A DNA stretch of 39,040 nt from Nocardioidaceae bacterium (GCA_025934895.1 JAICWH010000014.1:1-39040); one strand, 5' to 3'. Positions 16,165 through 30,707 are shown, counted from the stretch's first letter. The notes: generated from the sequence alone by a model not told the origin. Program-made: numbers and translations.

Positions 16165-17760
16165 TCATCGGCTCCTGCGGCGACGCACGTGCATCAGCTC
16201 GACGAGGTGCAGGGCGCGTCGGAGCCGCCACAACGCGGCGGCGTAGGTGCTCCCGCCGACCAGCAGGCTGACCACGAGCGCCCACCACCCCTGGCCCAGG
16301 ACGGTGATGGTGACCGCGGGGACGACCCCGAAGCAGAGGACGGTGACGCCCATCGTGACCAGGGTCGAGCGTCCGAACGGGTGCAGTCCTGCGGTGATCC
16401 CGATCTGCAGCAGAGGCACCAGGTTGGCCAGCACGATCCCGGCCGACCAGCCGATGGCCGCGCCCAGGATGCCGTGCCCCGGGATCAGCCAGAGGTCGAC
16501 CCCGATCTGCACCCCGAGGGACAGCACGACGTTGTAGAGGTTCCACGACGTGCGGCCGGCCATGTTGAGCACCATGTCCACCATCCCGCAGCCGGTGGCG
16601 AACAGCATCACGAGCGCGAGCAGGAGCAGGACGTCGCGGCCGGCCCGGTAGTCGTGGCCGAACAGGCTGAGCAGCCGCTCCCCGAAGAACGCGAAGACCA
16701 GGTACGTCGGCCAGGTGACGAGCATCAGCCAGGAGGTCGAGACGCGGTAGAGCTGCTTGGCCAGCGGGATGTCGTTGACGGCAAGCGCCTCGCCGATCCG
16801 CGGCTGCACGGCCAGGGAGATGGCGCGCTGGCCGGTCTGCCCGACGACCAGGAACCGCGTCGAGGCCGTGTAGATCGCGGCCGGGACCGCCCCCGCGAGA
16901 GCGGCCACCAGCACGATGTCGAGGCGCTGCATCGCCATCTGTGCGACGCTGGCCAGCGCGCGTGGCGCGGTGAACCGCCAGAACCCCGGCTCAGGCGCCG
17001 CCACCGGGGCGCTCGGGAGCTCGGCGGCCGGCCCGGACCTGCCCCTGTGGTCGGCCCGGCGCACGATGCCCCGCCAGTAGAGGTAGGAGGCGACGGCTGC
17101 CGGCAGGTAGGCGAAGGCCCAGGCGAGGCTGAGGGGCCGCCCGTCGAGCAGCACGATCGAGACAGCCACCAGGATGAGCTGCAGACCCGGGCGGAGCAGC
17201 TGCTCGGTGACGACGTTGGGCCGCATCGTGCCCATCCCCCGGGTGCCGGCCAACGTGACGTTCTCCAGGGCCGCGACCGGGATGAAGAACGCCACCACGC
17301 GCAGGTAGTCGGCGCTCAGCTGGACGTGGCGCGGGTTGACCAGCTCGGAGACCGGGGAGGCGAGCACGAACAGCGCCAGGCCCATCACGACGCCGACCAC
17401 CATGACCGGGCGGGTCGCGGTGCGGTAGAGCGCCCGGTAGGCCCCGGTCAGCTCGAGAGAGCGCGCCCGGGACAGGAAGTACACGAGGCCGGTGCTGGTG
17501 CCCAGCTGTCCCACGGCGCTGGCGAGCAGGAACAGCGAGGTGACTGCGAAGAACACACCCGCATGCCCCGGTGAGAGCCCACGGGTGACCGCGAGCGTCA
17601 GGCCGAGGGTCGAGGCGATGGACACCACCGCACCGAGGAGGTTGGCGGTGCTGCCACGAGCCACACCGCCCAGGCGAGATCGTTCCGGGCGAGATTCTTC
17701 CGGGCCGGATCGTGCCGGACCGGTCCCTGCGGGTGCGCTGATCGCGGTGGCTCCGTCCAT
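16165..17760 (-). CDS. Oligosaccharide flippase (Wzx/MATE-like polysaccharide exporter)
   Basis: The protein has 531 residues from ATG 17760; an upstream in-frame GTG at 17808 is less likely because of the signal-poor N-terminus it adds. After a polar head of about 35 residues there are roughly 12-14 hydrophobic segments (for example NLLGAVVSIASTLGLTLAV, VMVVGVVMGLALFVLASPV, LVTMGVTVLCFGVVPAVTI), spread as in the polysaccharide-biosynthesis/MVF branch of the MOP exporters. The family flips undecaprenyl-linked oligosaccharides across the membrane. The short basic C-terminus (HVRRRRSR) is cytoplasmic. It heads the sulfotransferase/GT run, so the sugar unit is probably sulfated inside the cell before flipping. 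It is divergent from the secreted propeller gene, with a 293-bp shared promoter region. Confidence 0.85.
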   Translation of the reverse strand: MDGATAISAPAGTGPARSGPEESRPERSRLGGVARGSTANLLGAVVSIASTLGLTLAVTRGLSPGHAGVFFAVTSLFLLASAVGQLGTSTGLVYFLSRARSLELTGAYRALYRTATRPVMVVGVVMGLALFVLASPVSELVNPRHVQLSADYLRVVAFFIPVAALENVTLAGTRGMGTMRPNVVTEQLLRPGLQLILVAVSIVLLDGRPLSLAWAFAYLPAAVASYLYWRGIVRRADHRGRSGPAAELPSAPVAAPEPGFWRFTAPRALASVAQMAMQRLDIVLVAALAGAVPAAIYTASTRFLVVGQTGQRAISLAVQPRIGEALAVNDIPLAKQLYRVSTSWLMLVTWPTYLVFAFFGERLLSLFGHDYRAGRDVLLLLALVMLFATGCGMVDMVLNMAGRTSWNLYNVVLSLGVQIGVDLWLIPGHGILGAAIGWSAGIVLANLVPLLQIGITAGLHPFGRSTLVTMGVTVLCFGVVPAVTITVLGQGWWALVVSLLVGGSTYAAALWRLRRALHLVELMHVRRRRSR

Positions 17761-18053
17761 GCGGGGTGGGTCCCTCAGGTCGAGACCGACACCTGCGGTG
17801 ACGGCCAAGCCCCGGTGCCGCCCGGCTCAGGGTACCCCCGGGACAGCGCTCGCCAGGCCCGGATGGTTCGCCAGGCTGATGGCCGCGCGAGGTTCGTCCG
17901 ACCCTGGCGGAACGTCGTCGGGTAAAGGTTCGGCGAGGGTTCCGCGAATTGCCCGGATTGTCGGGTCCAGTCCGTAGGGTGAGGTCCGTAGCGCATCAGG
18001 GTGCCGGGGGACGGCACCACACGACCCGGTGCGCACCTCAACGGGGGACTCAC
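17761..18053. promoter_or_regulatory. Divergent promoter region, flippase / secreted propeller gene
   Basis: This is the 293-bp space between two divergent starts, so promoters for both must lie here or further upstream. GGGGGA 7 bases before ATG 18054 is the propeller gene's Shine-Dalgarno, and GAGGGA lies about 10 bases upstream of the flippase ATG. I could not identify a convincing -35/-10 pair on either strand. No small gene is supported in it. Confidence 0.5.
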
Positions 18054-20045
18054 ATGCAGGTCACGTCACGTCGTGCCGTCGCGCTGGTATCTGCGACGTC
18101 ACTCTCGCTCCTGGGCCTCCTGGTGGCGCCCGCCTCGGCGCTGAACAAGGACCAGGGTGCGGCGCTGGCGTCCTCGACGCCGGCCGGCTACACCCCGCAC
18201 GTGATGGACGGCTCGGTCGACGCGATCACCCAGGTGGGCAACAAGATCATCGCCGGCGGCACCTTCACCAAGGTCAGCCCTGCCGGCACCTTCGGCGACA
18301 CCGCCGACGACGTCGTCCGCAACGGCATCTTCGCGTTCGACGCGACCACGGGCGTGATCGACAACGCGTTCAACCCCAGCATCGGCGGCGCGGTCGCCTC
18401 GATGGACACCGACGGGACCAGCATCTTCGTCGGCGGCTCCTTCGGATCGGTGCACGGCAACACCGCGATCAGGCGCCTCGTCAAGCTCAATGCCGCCGGC
18501 ACGGTCGACACGACCTTCAACGCGGTGCCCAGCAGCGTGGTCAACGAGGTGGTCGTCCGCCTGGGTCGCGTCTACGTCGGAGGCGGGTTCACCAGCATCA
18601 AGTCCGGCAGCATCACCTCGTCCCGCAAGGCCCTGGCGGCCCTGGCCCCGGCGACCGGCGCCGTGCTGGCCGGCGTCAACGTCGCCTTCACCGGTGTCTA
18701 CGACCCCCACAACACCTACAACGGCAAGCTCGGGGGCGACACGAACATCAAGGCGTTCGACGTCGCCGCGAGCGGGGCCAAGCTCGTCGCGATCGGCAAC
18801 TTCTCGACCGTCGGCGGCCTCGTCCGGCCCCAGGTCGCCGTCCTCGACATCGGTGCCACCGCGGCGACCGTCTCCGGGTGGGCCACCAGCCGCTACGACC
18901 GGGCGCACAACGCGTGCGGGGGCAAGTTCGACACCTTCACCCGGGACATCGACATCTCCCCGGGCGGGTCCTACTTCGTGGTCTCGACCACGGGCGGCTT
19001 CGCGGGCGGGGTGGCCAGCGGCACCATGTGCGACTCGACCTCCCGCTGGGAGATGACCGCCACCGGCAACGACCCGTCCTGGACCGACTACACCGGCGGC
19101 GACACGACGTACGGGGTCGCCATCGACGGCAGCGCCGTCTACGTCGGCGGTCACTTCCGCTGGGAGAACAACCCCACACAGTCCGACCAGGCCGGTGCCG
19201 GCGCCGTGCCCCGGGAGGGCCTCGCCGCGCTGGACCCGACGAACGGGCTGCCGATGTCGTGGAACCCGGGTCGCAGTCGCGGCGTGGGCGCCCAGGCGAT
19301 GTTCGGCACCAGCCAGGGCCTCTGGGTCGGCAGCGACACCACCCGGCTCGGGGGCGGGACCCACGGTCGCATCGCCTTCCTGCCGATGGCGGGGGGCCCG
19401 GCCATCCCGGCCGTGGCGGCCGCAACGCTGCCCAACGACCTGTTCGCAGCCCAGGCAGACACCTCGCCCGGGAGCCTGCAGCGGCGCCCGGTCAGCAGCA
19501 CCGGAGCTCCGACGGGCCCCTCCAGCATCGCCGACACGACCATCGACTGGTCCGCCGTGCGCGGCGCCTTCCTGCTCAACGGCACCCTCTACTACGGCCT
19601 CACCGACGGAGGGCTCTACTCGCGGACCTTCGACAGGGCCTCCGGCGGGCTCGGGCAGCAGGTCCCGGTCAACCTCTACGACGACCCGGACACCGTCGGA
19701 AGCCGTATCCCCTTCGCGATCGCGAACCTGACCGGGATGTTCTACGACACCGGCACGCACCGGATCTACTACACCGTCCTCGGTGACAGCAGGCTGCTCT
19801 ACCGCTACTTCACGCCGGAGAGCAAGGTCGTGGGCGCCCAGACGTTCGTCGCCAACGCCAACGGCGTGAGCTTCGCGGCGGCCGCCGGCACGACGCTCGC
19901 CGGCGGGCTGGTCCTCTACGGGTCCTCGGCGGACGGGTCGCTGCACTCGGTCCCGTTCTCCGGCGGCCAGGTCACCGGGACCCCGACGGTGCTCAGCACC
20001 GACGGCAGCTGGCGGTCCCGGGCGATGTTCGTGCCCACCAGCTGA
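18054..20045 (+). CDS. Secreted delta-60/beta-propeller protein
   Basis: The protein has 663 residues from ATG 18054, chosen because GGGGGA precedes it and a signal peptide follows (MQVTSRRAVALVSATSLSLL, cleavage after PASA). The first 430 residues of the mature protein are propeller-like blades with IIAGGTFTKV, IFVGGSFGSVHG, VYVGGGFTSIKSG and LVAIGNFSTVGG, as in delta-60 repeats. DISPGGSYFVVS, AVYVGGHFRWENNP and GLAALDPTNGLPMSWNP match the central propeller of the giant PKD protein (DIAPDDSYFVVT, AVYIGGHFGFIDDP, HIAAISPESGRALEWNP), so the two are paralogs. The last 190 residues (RGAFLLNGTLYYGLTDGGLY and on) look like further blades. No anchor is seen, so it is probably released or held non-covalently. 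Ligand is unknown. Confidence 0.87.
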   Translation: MQVTSRRAVALVSATSLSLLGLLVAPASALNKDQGAALASSTPAGYTPHVMDGSVDAITQVGNKIIAGGTFTKVSPAGTFGDTADDVVRNGIFAFDATTGVIDNAFNPSIGGAVASMDTDGTSIFVGGSFGSVHGNTAIRRLVKLNAAGTVDTTFNAVPSSVVNEVVVRLGRVYVGGGFTSIKSGSITSSRKALAALAPATGAVLAGVNVAFTGVYDPHNTYNGKLGGDTNIKAFDVAASGAKLVAIGNFSTVGGLVRPQVAVLDIGATAATVSGWATSRYDRAHNACGGKFDTFTRDIDISPGGSYFVVSTTGGFAGGVASGTMCDSTSRWEMTATGNDPSWTDYTGGDTTYGVAIDGSAVYVGGHFRWENNPTQSDQAGAGAVPREGLAALDPTNGLPMSWNPGRSRGVGAQAMFGTSQGLWVGSDTTRLGGGTHGRIAFLPMAGGPAIPAVAAATLPNDLFAAQADTSPGSLQRRPVSSTGAPTGPSSIADTTIDWSAVRGAFLLNGTLYYGLTDGGLYSRTFDRASGGLGQQVPVNLYDDPDTVGSRIPFAIANLTGMFYDTGTHRIYYTVLGDSRLLYRYFTPESKVVGAQTFVANANGVSFAAAAGTTLAGGLVLYGSSADGSLHSVPFSGGQVTGTPTVLSTDGSWRSRAMFVPTS

Positions 20046-20058
20046 GGCGCGCGGCGGC

Positions 20059-20982
20059 TTAGCGTATCGACCAGGCGATGCCGTCCAGGATGTCGGAGTC
20101 CGAGACGGTGAGCCGCCGGGCCCCCGAACGCCGGAGCACCCGGTCCAGGATGAGCGCCCCGGCGGCGATCACGTCGGACCGGCCCTCGGGCACGCCCAGC
20201 CGCCGGCGCTCCGCCGACGTCATCGCCAGCAGCCGCGCCACCAGGTCGTGGACGTCGGCGAGCGGGAACGAGGCGTGGTGCACGCGCTCGCGATCCCAGC
20301 TGCGCAGGCCGGTCAGCAGCATGGCCAGGGTGGTCACCGTGCCTGCGACGCCGACGATCGTCCGGGCGTCGGCGATCTGCACGCCGTACGACGGGAGGGT
20401 GTCCAGCGCCTCGTCGACCACCCGGGTGACCGCCTCGAGCTCGGTGCGGGTGGGCGGGTCCGAGGGCATCAGCCGCTCGGTGAGCCGCACGGAGCCGATG
20501 TCGAGGGACCGGGCTGCGTCGACGCGCCCCGGTCCGGACCCGACGATCAGCTCGGTCGACCCACCTCCGATGTCGAGCACGGCGACCGGAGACGGTACGA
20601 CGGGCAGGGCGCGCGTCGCGCCGTCGTAGGACAGCTGCGCCTCCTCGTCGCCCGAGACGACCTCGAGGCGCACCCCGAGGCGGGACCGGACGCCCTCGGC
20701 GAAGACGTCGGCGTTGTCCGCGTCGCGGCTCGCCGAGGTGGCGACGAACCGGACCTCCTCGACCTGCCGGTCGGCGATGATCCGGGCGTACTCGTCGGTG
20801 GCCGCGAAGACCCGGGTGAGCGCCTCATCGGCGAGCCGTCCGGTGCGGTCCACGTCCTGACCGAGCCGCACGATGCGCATCTCGCGGACCAGGCTGTCCT
20901 GGGTGCCCGCGTCCCGGTCGATGTCGGCGACCAGCAGCCTGATGGTGTTCGTGCCACAGTCGACCGCGGCGACCCGCCTCAC
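20059..20982 (-). CDS. ppx: Ppx/GppA-type exopolyphosphatase
   Basis: The protein has 307 residues from GTG 20982, whose GTG overlaps the DUF501 stop as GTGA. RRVAAVDCGTNTIRLLVADI is the phosphate-1 motif of the actin-like ASKHA fold. DIGGGSTELIVGSG is the second phosphate-binding motif, and VGVAGTVTTLAMLL the adenosine/turn motif. It has the single-domain length of actinobacterial Ppx2-type proteins, which lack the C-terminal HD domain. The enzyme removes phosphate from polyphosphate or from pppGpp. It is the last gene of the eno-ftsB-DUF501-ppx cluster and converges on the propeller gene with only 13 bp between them. Confidence 0.9.
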   Translation of the reverse strand: MRRVAAVDCGTNTIRLLVADIDRDAGTQDSLVREMRIVRLGQDVDRTGRLADEALTRVFAATDEYARIIADRQVEEVRFVATSASRDADNADVFAEGVRSRLGVRLEVVSGDEEAQLSYDGATRALPVVPSPVAVLDIGGGSTELIVGSGPGRVDAARSLDIGSVRLTERLMPSDPPTRTELEAVTRVVDEALDTLPSYGVQIADARTIVGVAGTVTTLAMLLTGLRSWDRERVHHASFPLADVHDLVARLLAMTSAERRRLGVPEGRSDVIAAGALILDRVLRRSGARRLTVSDSDILDGIAWSIR

Positions 20983-21470
20983 CGGTCCTCGCCCGGGCCC
21001 TGAACGCAGGGGCCGGCGGCCCAGAAGTCACCCATCAGGTCCAGCACCTCGTCGCCGAGCGGGTTGACGCCGCGCCCCTGGCCGAGGGCCTGCCCGGCCA
21101 GCACGTGCAGGCACTTCACGCGCGTCGGCATCCCACCGGCGGAGACACCGCGGATCTCCGGGACGTCGGCGATGGACTCACGGAAGGCCAGGTAGGCCTC
21201 GTGCGCCCGGCGGTAGGCCCGGGCGAGCTCCTCGTCTGCCTCGAGCCGCTGGGACATCTTCGTCATCAGGCCGGACGCCTCCAGGGTCCCGATCATCGAG
21301 GCGGCCCGCGGGCAGGTCAGGTAGAAGGTGGTGGGGAACGGGGTGCCGTCCTCGAGCCGCGGCTGGGTGCACACCACGTCCGGGTTGCCGCAGGGACAGC
21401 GGTGGGCGATGCCGTGCACGGCCCGGGGTGCGCGTCCGAGCTGGGCCTCGACGACCGCGAGGTCGACCAC
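20979..21470 (-). CDS. DUF501 family protein
   Basis: The frame runs upstream to 21614, but the family normally begins near VVDLAVVEAQLGRAPR, so GTG 21470 is preferred. That gives 163 residues and puts the start 20 bases past the ftsB stop instead of 124 bases inside it. HRCPCGNPDVVCTQPRLEDG and PFPTTFYLTCP are recognisable DUF501 signatures, with Cys in CPCG and VVC, followed by GGMPTRVKCLHVLAGQAL. Function is not established. It is always beside ftsB and ppx in actinobacteria, as far as I know. The start is less certain than the family. Confidence 0.82.
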   Translation of the reverse strand: MVDLAVVEAQLGRAPRAVHGIAHRCPCGNPDVVCTQPRLEDGTPFPTTFYLTCPRAASMIGTLEASGLMTKMSQRLEADEELARAYRRAHEAYLAFRESIADVPEIRGVSAGGMPTRVKCLHVLAGQALGQGRGVNPLGDEVLDLMGDFWAAGPCVQGPGEDR

Positions 21471-21490
21471 GTCCGGCGACGCCGGTCCGG

Positions 21491-22147
21491 TCAACGCCCG
21501 GTCCGGACCGACGAGCCGCCGGGCCGTATCGAGGTGGCGGGCGGCGGCACCGACCCCTTCTCGACCTGCGGCCGCCCGGCCGCCAGAACGCTTCCCCATG
21601 CAGACTGCCACCACAGTGGGCGGGTAGCACCGGTCACCGAGTCCTGCGCCGGCAGGGAGTCGGTGTGACTGAGTGGCCGGCCGTGCTCGTCGAGCACCTG
21701 GAAGCCGATCTCACCGGGCAGCACCCACCCCAGCCGCTGGTGCGCCACCGTGCGCACGAACGCCGGGTCGCGCCACCGGTCGCGCTCCTGGGTCAGCCGG
21801 TCGACGTCGGCCTGCGAGGACGAGATCGTCGCGCTCAACGTGGCGAGCTGGTGGCGCTGGTGCAGGAAGGCCCGCATGCTCGAGGCGTAGGACACCGTCA
21901 GCAGCGCCAGCACCAGGACCAGCACCGCTGCCCGCCCGGTGAACCGCGGCCTGGGTCGGGGCTCGACGGCAGGGGCCGGCCGCAGCCGTGCGGTTCCCCG
22001 ACGGGGACCTGCGGCGGGTCGGGCGGCGCCGCGCGAGGACGACGAGACGCCGGGAGTGCGTCGGGCGGCGCCCCTCGAGCCTGCTCCCGCGGTGCGCCGG
22101 CGCGGCTCCGGCCCGCGCCCCGACGCTCCGCTCCCCTCCCGTCGCAT
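21491..22147 (-). CDS. ftsB: FtsB/DivIC-like septum formation initiator
   Basis: The protein has 218 residues from ATG 22147. A long Arg/Pro/Ala/Ser-rich cytoplasmic head (1-70) precedes one membrane segment (AAVLVLVLALLTVSYASSM, about 72-91). A periplasmic-side coiled coil follows (QRHQLATLSATISSSQADVDRLTQERDRW, about 97-126), then AHQRLGWVLPGEIGFQVLD, the usual septum-initiator motif. FtsB-type proteins link FtsQ/FtsL to the divisome. It lies 9 bases after enolase. The basic head is longer than in Proteobacteria, as is common in actinobacteria. Confidence 0.87.
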   Translation of the reverse strand: MRREGSGASGRGPEPRRRTAGAGSRGAARRTPGVSSSSRGAARPAAGPRRGTARLRPAPAVEPRPRPRFTGRAAVLVLVLALLTVSYASSMRAFLHQRHQLATLSATISSSQADVDRLTQERDRWRDPAFVRTVAHQRLGWVLPGEIGFQVLDEHGRPLSHTDSLPAQDSVTGATRPLWWQSAWGSVLAAGRPQVEKGSVPPPATSIRPGGSSVRTGR

Positions 22148-22156
22148 CGTCGTCGC

Positions 22157-24485
<2,329 letters not shown>

Positions 24486-24495
<10 letters not shown>

Positions 24496-25172
24496 TTCTG
24501 GCTGGCCGGCAGCGTAGCGACCCAGGAGGTGTCCGGCTGCTGCTTCGCGCCGGCAGCAGCCGTCGAGGACACGGCGGTCGACAGCGAGCCGCTGCCGGAG
24601 GCCAGGGCCCCGGCGGAGAATGTGCCGAAGCGCGGGTCCACCGAGACCTTCACGTGCTTGCTGACCCAGGCGTCGCGGAGCTTGAGTCCGGCGGCCAGAG
24701 CCTGCTGCGGAGTGACGTTCCTGGCGCCGCTCCTCGCCAGAGCCCGCCGGCCGGCCTCCGTGACCACGAGCTGGCCCGCGGCGTAGTCACGCAGCGTGTC
24801 GGTGAAGGCGGTGCGGCGCGACGCGGGCAGCTTGTCGATGGTCGCCTGGTTGGCGTCCACGGCGGCGGAGACCTGTGACTGGTCGGGGCTGAAGCCGTTC
24901 GCGTCGCCGTACTGCTTGGACAGCGCGGAGCTGATCAGGACACCCAGCGCCCCCTGGCGGGCGGCGCGGCCGGCGAGCTCCTGAGGCGCCCCGGCCTGCG
25001 CGGTCGACTGCGCGGAGCAGAGCGCGAGCGCGACGTCGTCGACCCGGCTCTCGCTGATCGACTCCGAGCCGACCACGGCGGCGGCCCCCGGGTGGACGTT
25101 GCATGCGGACAGGGCCAGCACGGTCGAGACGGTGACCAGGGCGAGCCGCCAGCGCGTCGGGGTGCGGGTCAT
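24486..25172 (-). CDS. SurA N-terminal-type lipoprotein
   Basis: ATG 25172 was chosen because GAGGAG lies 7 bases upstream (ATG 25175 is next to it; a GTG at 25193 would overlap the mfd stop). The lipobox is LSAC in VLALSACNVHPGA, so the mature protein is lipid-anchored outside. GAAAVVGSESISESRVDDVA is the SurA_N start seen in extracytoplasmic chaperone-like proteins. The rest is helical, with TEAGRRALARSG and a Ser/Ala-rich tail. No PPIase domain follows. It probably helps protein folding at the membrane, but this is from family only. It sits between mfd and mazG. Confidence 0.85.
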
Positions 25173-25189
25173 CATCAGTCTCCTCGGGT

Positions 25190-28825
<3,636 letters not shown>

Positions 28826-28833
28826 GGGCACAT

Positions 28834-28837
28834 CTCC
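28834..28837 (-). promoter_or_regulatory. Shine-Dalgarno supporting the mfd start at 28825
   Basis: GGAG on the minus strand is 8 bases before GTG 28825. The upstream GTG 28831 is only 2 bases past it and is too close. Confidence 0.6.
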
Positions 28838-29037
28838 AGGTCAGCGTTGTCAGTGGTTCTCAGGGTCGACCCGGACGTCCAGGGCTGTGGACAGGGGCGT
28901 CCGCCAGTCTACGAGGGGCGCCGACAGCCGGTCCCGCTCGTCGACCGGGTGGCAGGATCATGTCACCTCTCGAGACCGGCCGGGTGCGGTCGCCGGCCAC
29001 GTCGACGTACCCCAGCACCTGCCTGCATGCTGTCCAC

Positions 29038-29043
29038 TAGGTT
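29038..29043 (+). promoter_or_regulatory. Possible -10 element of a leaderless transcript (LigD-type polymerase)
   Basis: TAGGTT fits TANNNT and ends 8 bases before ATG 29052. No Shine-Dalgarno sits between them. This spacing is what a leaderless actinobacterial mRNA would have. No clear -35 is seen. Confidence 0.4.
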
Positions 29044-29051
29044 CTCTGAGC

Positions 29052-30014
29052 ATGGCGTCGAAGAGCCCGTCGGTCGAGGTCGAGGTCGAGGACCGCGTGG
29101 TGCGGGTGACGAACCCGGACCGGGTCTACTTCCCGGCCCGCGGCGAGACCAAGCTGGACCTGGTCCACTACTACCTCTCGGTCGGCGACGGCATCGTGAA
29201 CGCCCTGCGTGAGCGGCCCTGCATGCTGCACCGCTTCCCCACGGGGGTGACGGGTGAGAAGGTGCACCAGAAGCGGCTGCCCGCCGCGGCGCCACCGTGG
29301 ATGGACACCGTCCGGGTGCACTTCCCCCGCTGGAACCGCACCGCCGACGAGCTGTGCGTCACCGAGATCGCCCAGGTGGTGTGGGCCGTGCAGATGTCCA
29401 CCGTCGAGTTCCACCCGTGGAACAGCCGCCGGGCGGACACCGAGATGCCCGACGAGTGGCGCATCGACCTCGACCCGGGCGCGGAGTGCGGCTTCGACAC
29501 GGTGCGGCGGGTGGCCCACGTCGCCCACGAGGTGCTCGACGAGCTCGGTGCGACCGGCTTCCCCAAGACCTCCGGGGGGTCCGGGATGCACGTCTACGTC
29601 CGGATCAGGCCCGAGCACGGCTTCGGTGACGTACGGCGGGCAGCCCTCGCGTTCGCCCGGGAGGTGGAGCGGCGCACCGACGAGGTGACGACGACGTGGT
29701 GGCGCAAGGACCGCGACCCGACGCAGCTGTTCATCGACTACAACCAGAACGCGCGGGACCACACGATCGCCGCGGCCTACTCCGTGCGTGGCAACCCGGA
29801 GGCCACCGTCTCCACGCCGGTCACCTGGGAGGAGGTGGACGACGTGCAGCCCGGCGACTGCACCATCGCCACCGTTCCGCAGCGGTTCGCCGAGCTCGGC
29901 GACCTGCACGCGGGCATCGACGACGCGGTCTTCGACGTCAGCCCGCTGCTCGAGTGGGCCGCCCGCGACGAGCGGGCCGGTCAGGTCACCCCGGAGGTGC
30001 CCCTGGACGGCTGA
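29052..30014 (+). CDS. LigD-type DNA polymerase (AEP/primase-polymerase) domain protein
   Basis: The protein has 320 residues from ATG 29052; the same frame is open further left, but that part is an artefact. VTNPDRVYFPARGETKLDLVHYY starts the LigD polymerase domain. The AEP catalytic pair is DLD in WRIDLDPG (Asp139, Asp141), then GGSGMHVYVRI with the conserved SG.HV, and QLFIDYNQNARDHTIAAAYS. It is the polymerase module of NHEJ LigD as a single protein, without ligase or nuclease domains; the stand-alone form is common in actinobacteria (PolD type). It may fill gaps at DNA breaks with Ku and a ligase that are elsewhere. It is convergent with the HAD gene and overlaps it by 34 bases. Confidence 0.93.
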   Translation: MASKSPSVEVEVEDRVVRVTNPDRVYFPARGETKLDLVHYYLSVGDGIVNALRERPCMLHRFPTGVTGEKVHQKRLPAAAPPWMDTVRVHFPRWNRTADELCVTEIAQVVWAVQMSTVEFHPWNSRRADTEMPDEWRIDLDPGAECGFDTVRRVAHVAHEVLDELGATGFPKTSGGSGMHVYVRIRPEHGFGDVRRAALAFAREVERRTDEVTTTWWRKDRDPTQLFIDYNQNARDHTIAAAYSVRGNPEATVSTPVTWEEVDDVQPGDCTIATVPQRFAELGDLHAGIDDAVFDVSPLLEWAARDERAGQVTPEVPLDG

Positions 30015-30688
30015 GCCGGCGGGAACGGTGGAGCCGGGGCGCGCAGTGCCGGCGACCCCGGCACCTCGACGCCGTGCCGCGCCAGGTGGTCGTGGAGCAC
30101 CGACAGGTCCTCGCGGTGGGACCACACCTCGGCCCGCATCCCGACCGACCGGGCGGCTGCCACGTTGTCGGCGCGGTCGTCGACGAACAGGAGCTCCTCG
30201 GCAGGCACGGCGAGGTCCTCCACGATCAGCCGGAAGTAGGCCGGGTCCGGCTTGGCCACCCGCATCTCGTAGGAGTAGAACGCGCCGTCGAACAGCCCCG
30301 CATAGCCGAGCTCGTCCCGCATGTGCACGCCGCGGTGCTCGGCCTGGTTGGTGGCCAGGTAGCACCGCACCCCGGCCGCCCGCAGGGCGCGCAGGAGGGC
30401 ATGCGTCTCGACGACCGGCTCGATGCTCAGCCAGACCCGCAGCACGTCGTCGTACGAGTCGCTGATGCCCCACCGTGCCAGGAGCCCGGGCAGCACGTCG
30501 AGCCAGCTGACGTCGCCGGCCAGGGCGGGCCGCTCGGCCCGGTAGGCGTCCTCGAGGAACCCGTCGACGTCCTCGAGCAGCCCCCCGAGGGCCGGCCGCA
30601 TCGACTCCTCGGCGCCGTCAGGGACCCGCTGGAGCACTCCGTCGGCGTCCCAGAGGACCGCGGTGACCAGGCCTGAGGAGCCACTCAC
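29981..30688 (-). CDS. HAD-superfamily hydrolase
   Basis: The protein has 235 residues from GTG 30688. The open frame continues upstream, but this is a shadow of the next gene. Motif I is VLWDADGVL (nucleophile Asp and second Asp), motif II YLATNQAEHRG, motif III the Lys in VAKPDPAYFRL, and motif IV LLFVDDRADNVAAARSVGM, the signature of subfamily IA with a helical cap. It dephosphorylates a small molecule; substrate is unknown. It is probably co-transcribed with the CysQ-like gene 19 bases upstream. The C-terminal 35 residues are Pro-rich and are encoded opposite the 3' end of the polymerase gene. Confidence 0.88.
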   Translation of the reverse strand: MSGSSGLVTAVLWDADGVLQRVPDGAEESMRPALGGLLEDVDGFLEDAYRAERPALAGDVSWLDVLPGLLARWGISDSYDDVLRVWLSIEPVVETHALLRALRAAGVRCYLATNQAEHRGVHMRDELGYAGLFDGAFYSYEMRVAKPDPAYFRLIVEDLAVPAEELLFVDDRADNVAAARSVGMRAEVWSHREDLSVLHDHLARHGVEVPGSPALRAPAPPFPPAQPSRGTSGVT

Positions 30689-30707
30689 GCCGAGGTCACC
30701 GCTGCGG

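Noticed and set aside
13993-17574. Plus-strand open frame of 1,193 codons
   Set aside because: It is antisense to the fusion and flippase genes, has no recognisable domain, and is rich in Arg/Gly/Val as expected from the complement of GC-rich codons. The minus-strand frames carry clear motifs and start sites.
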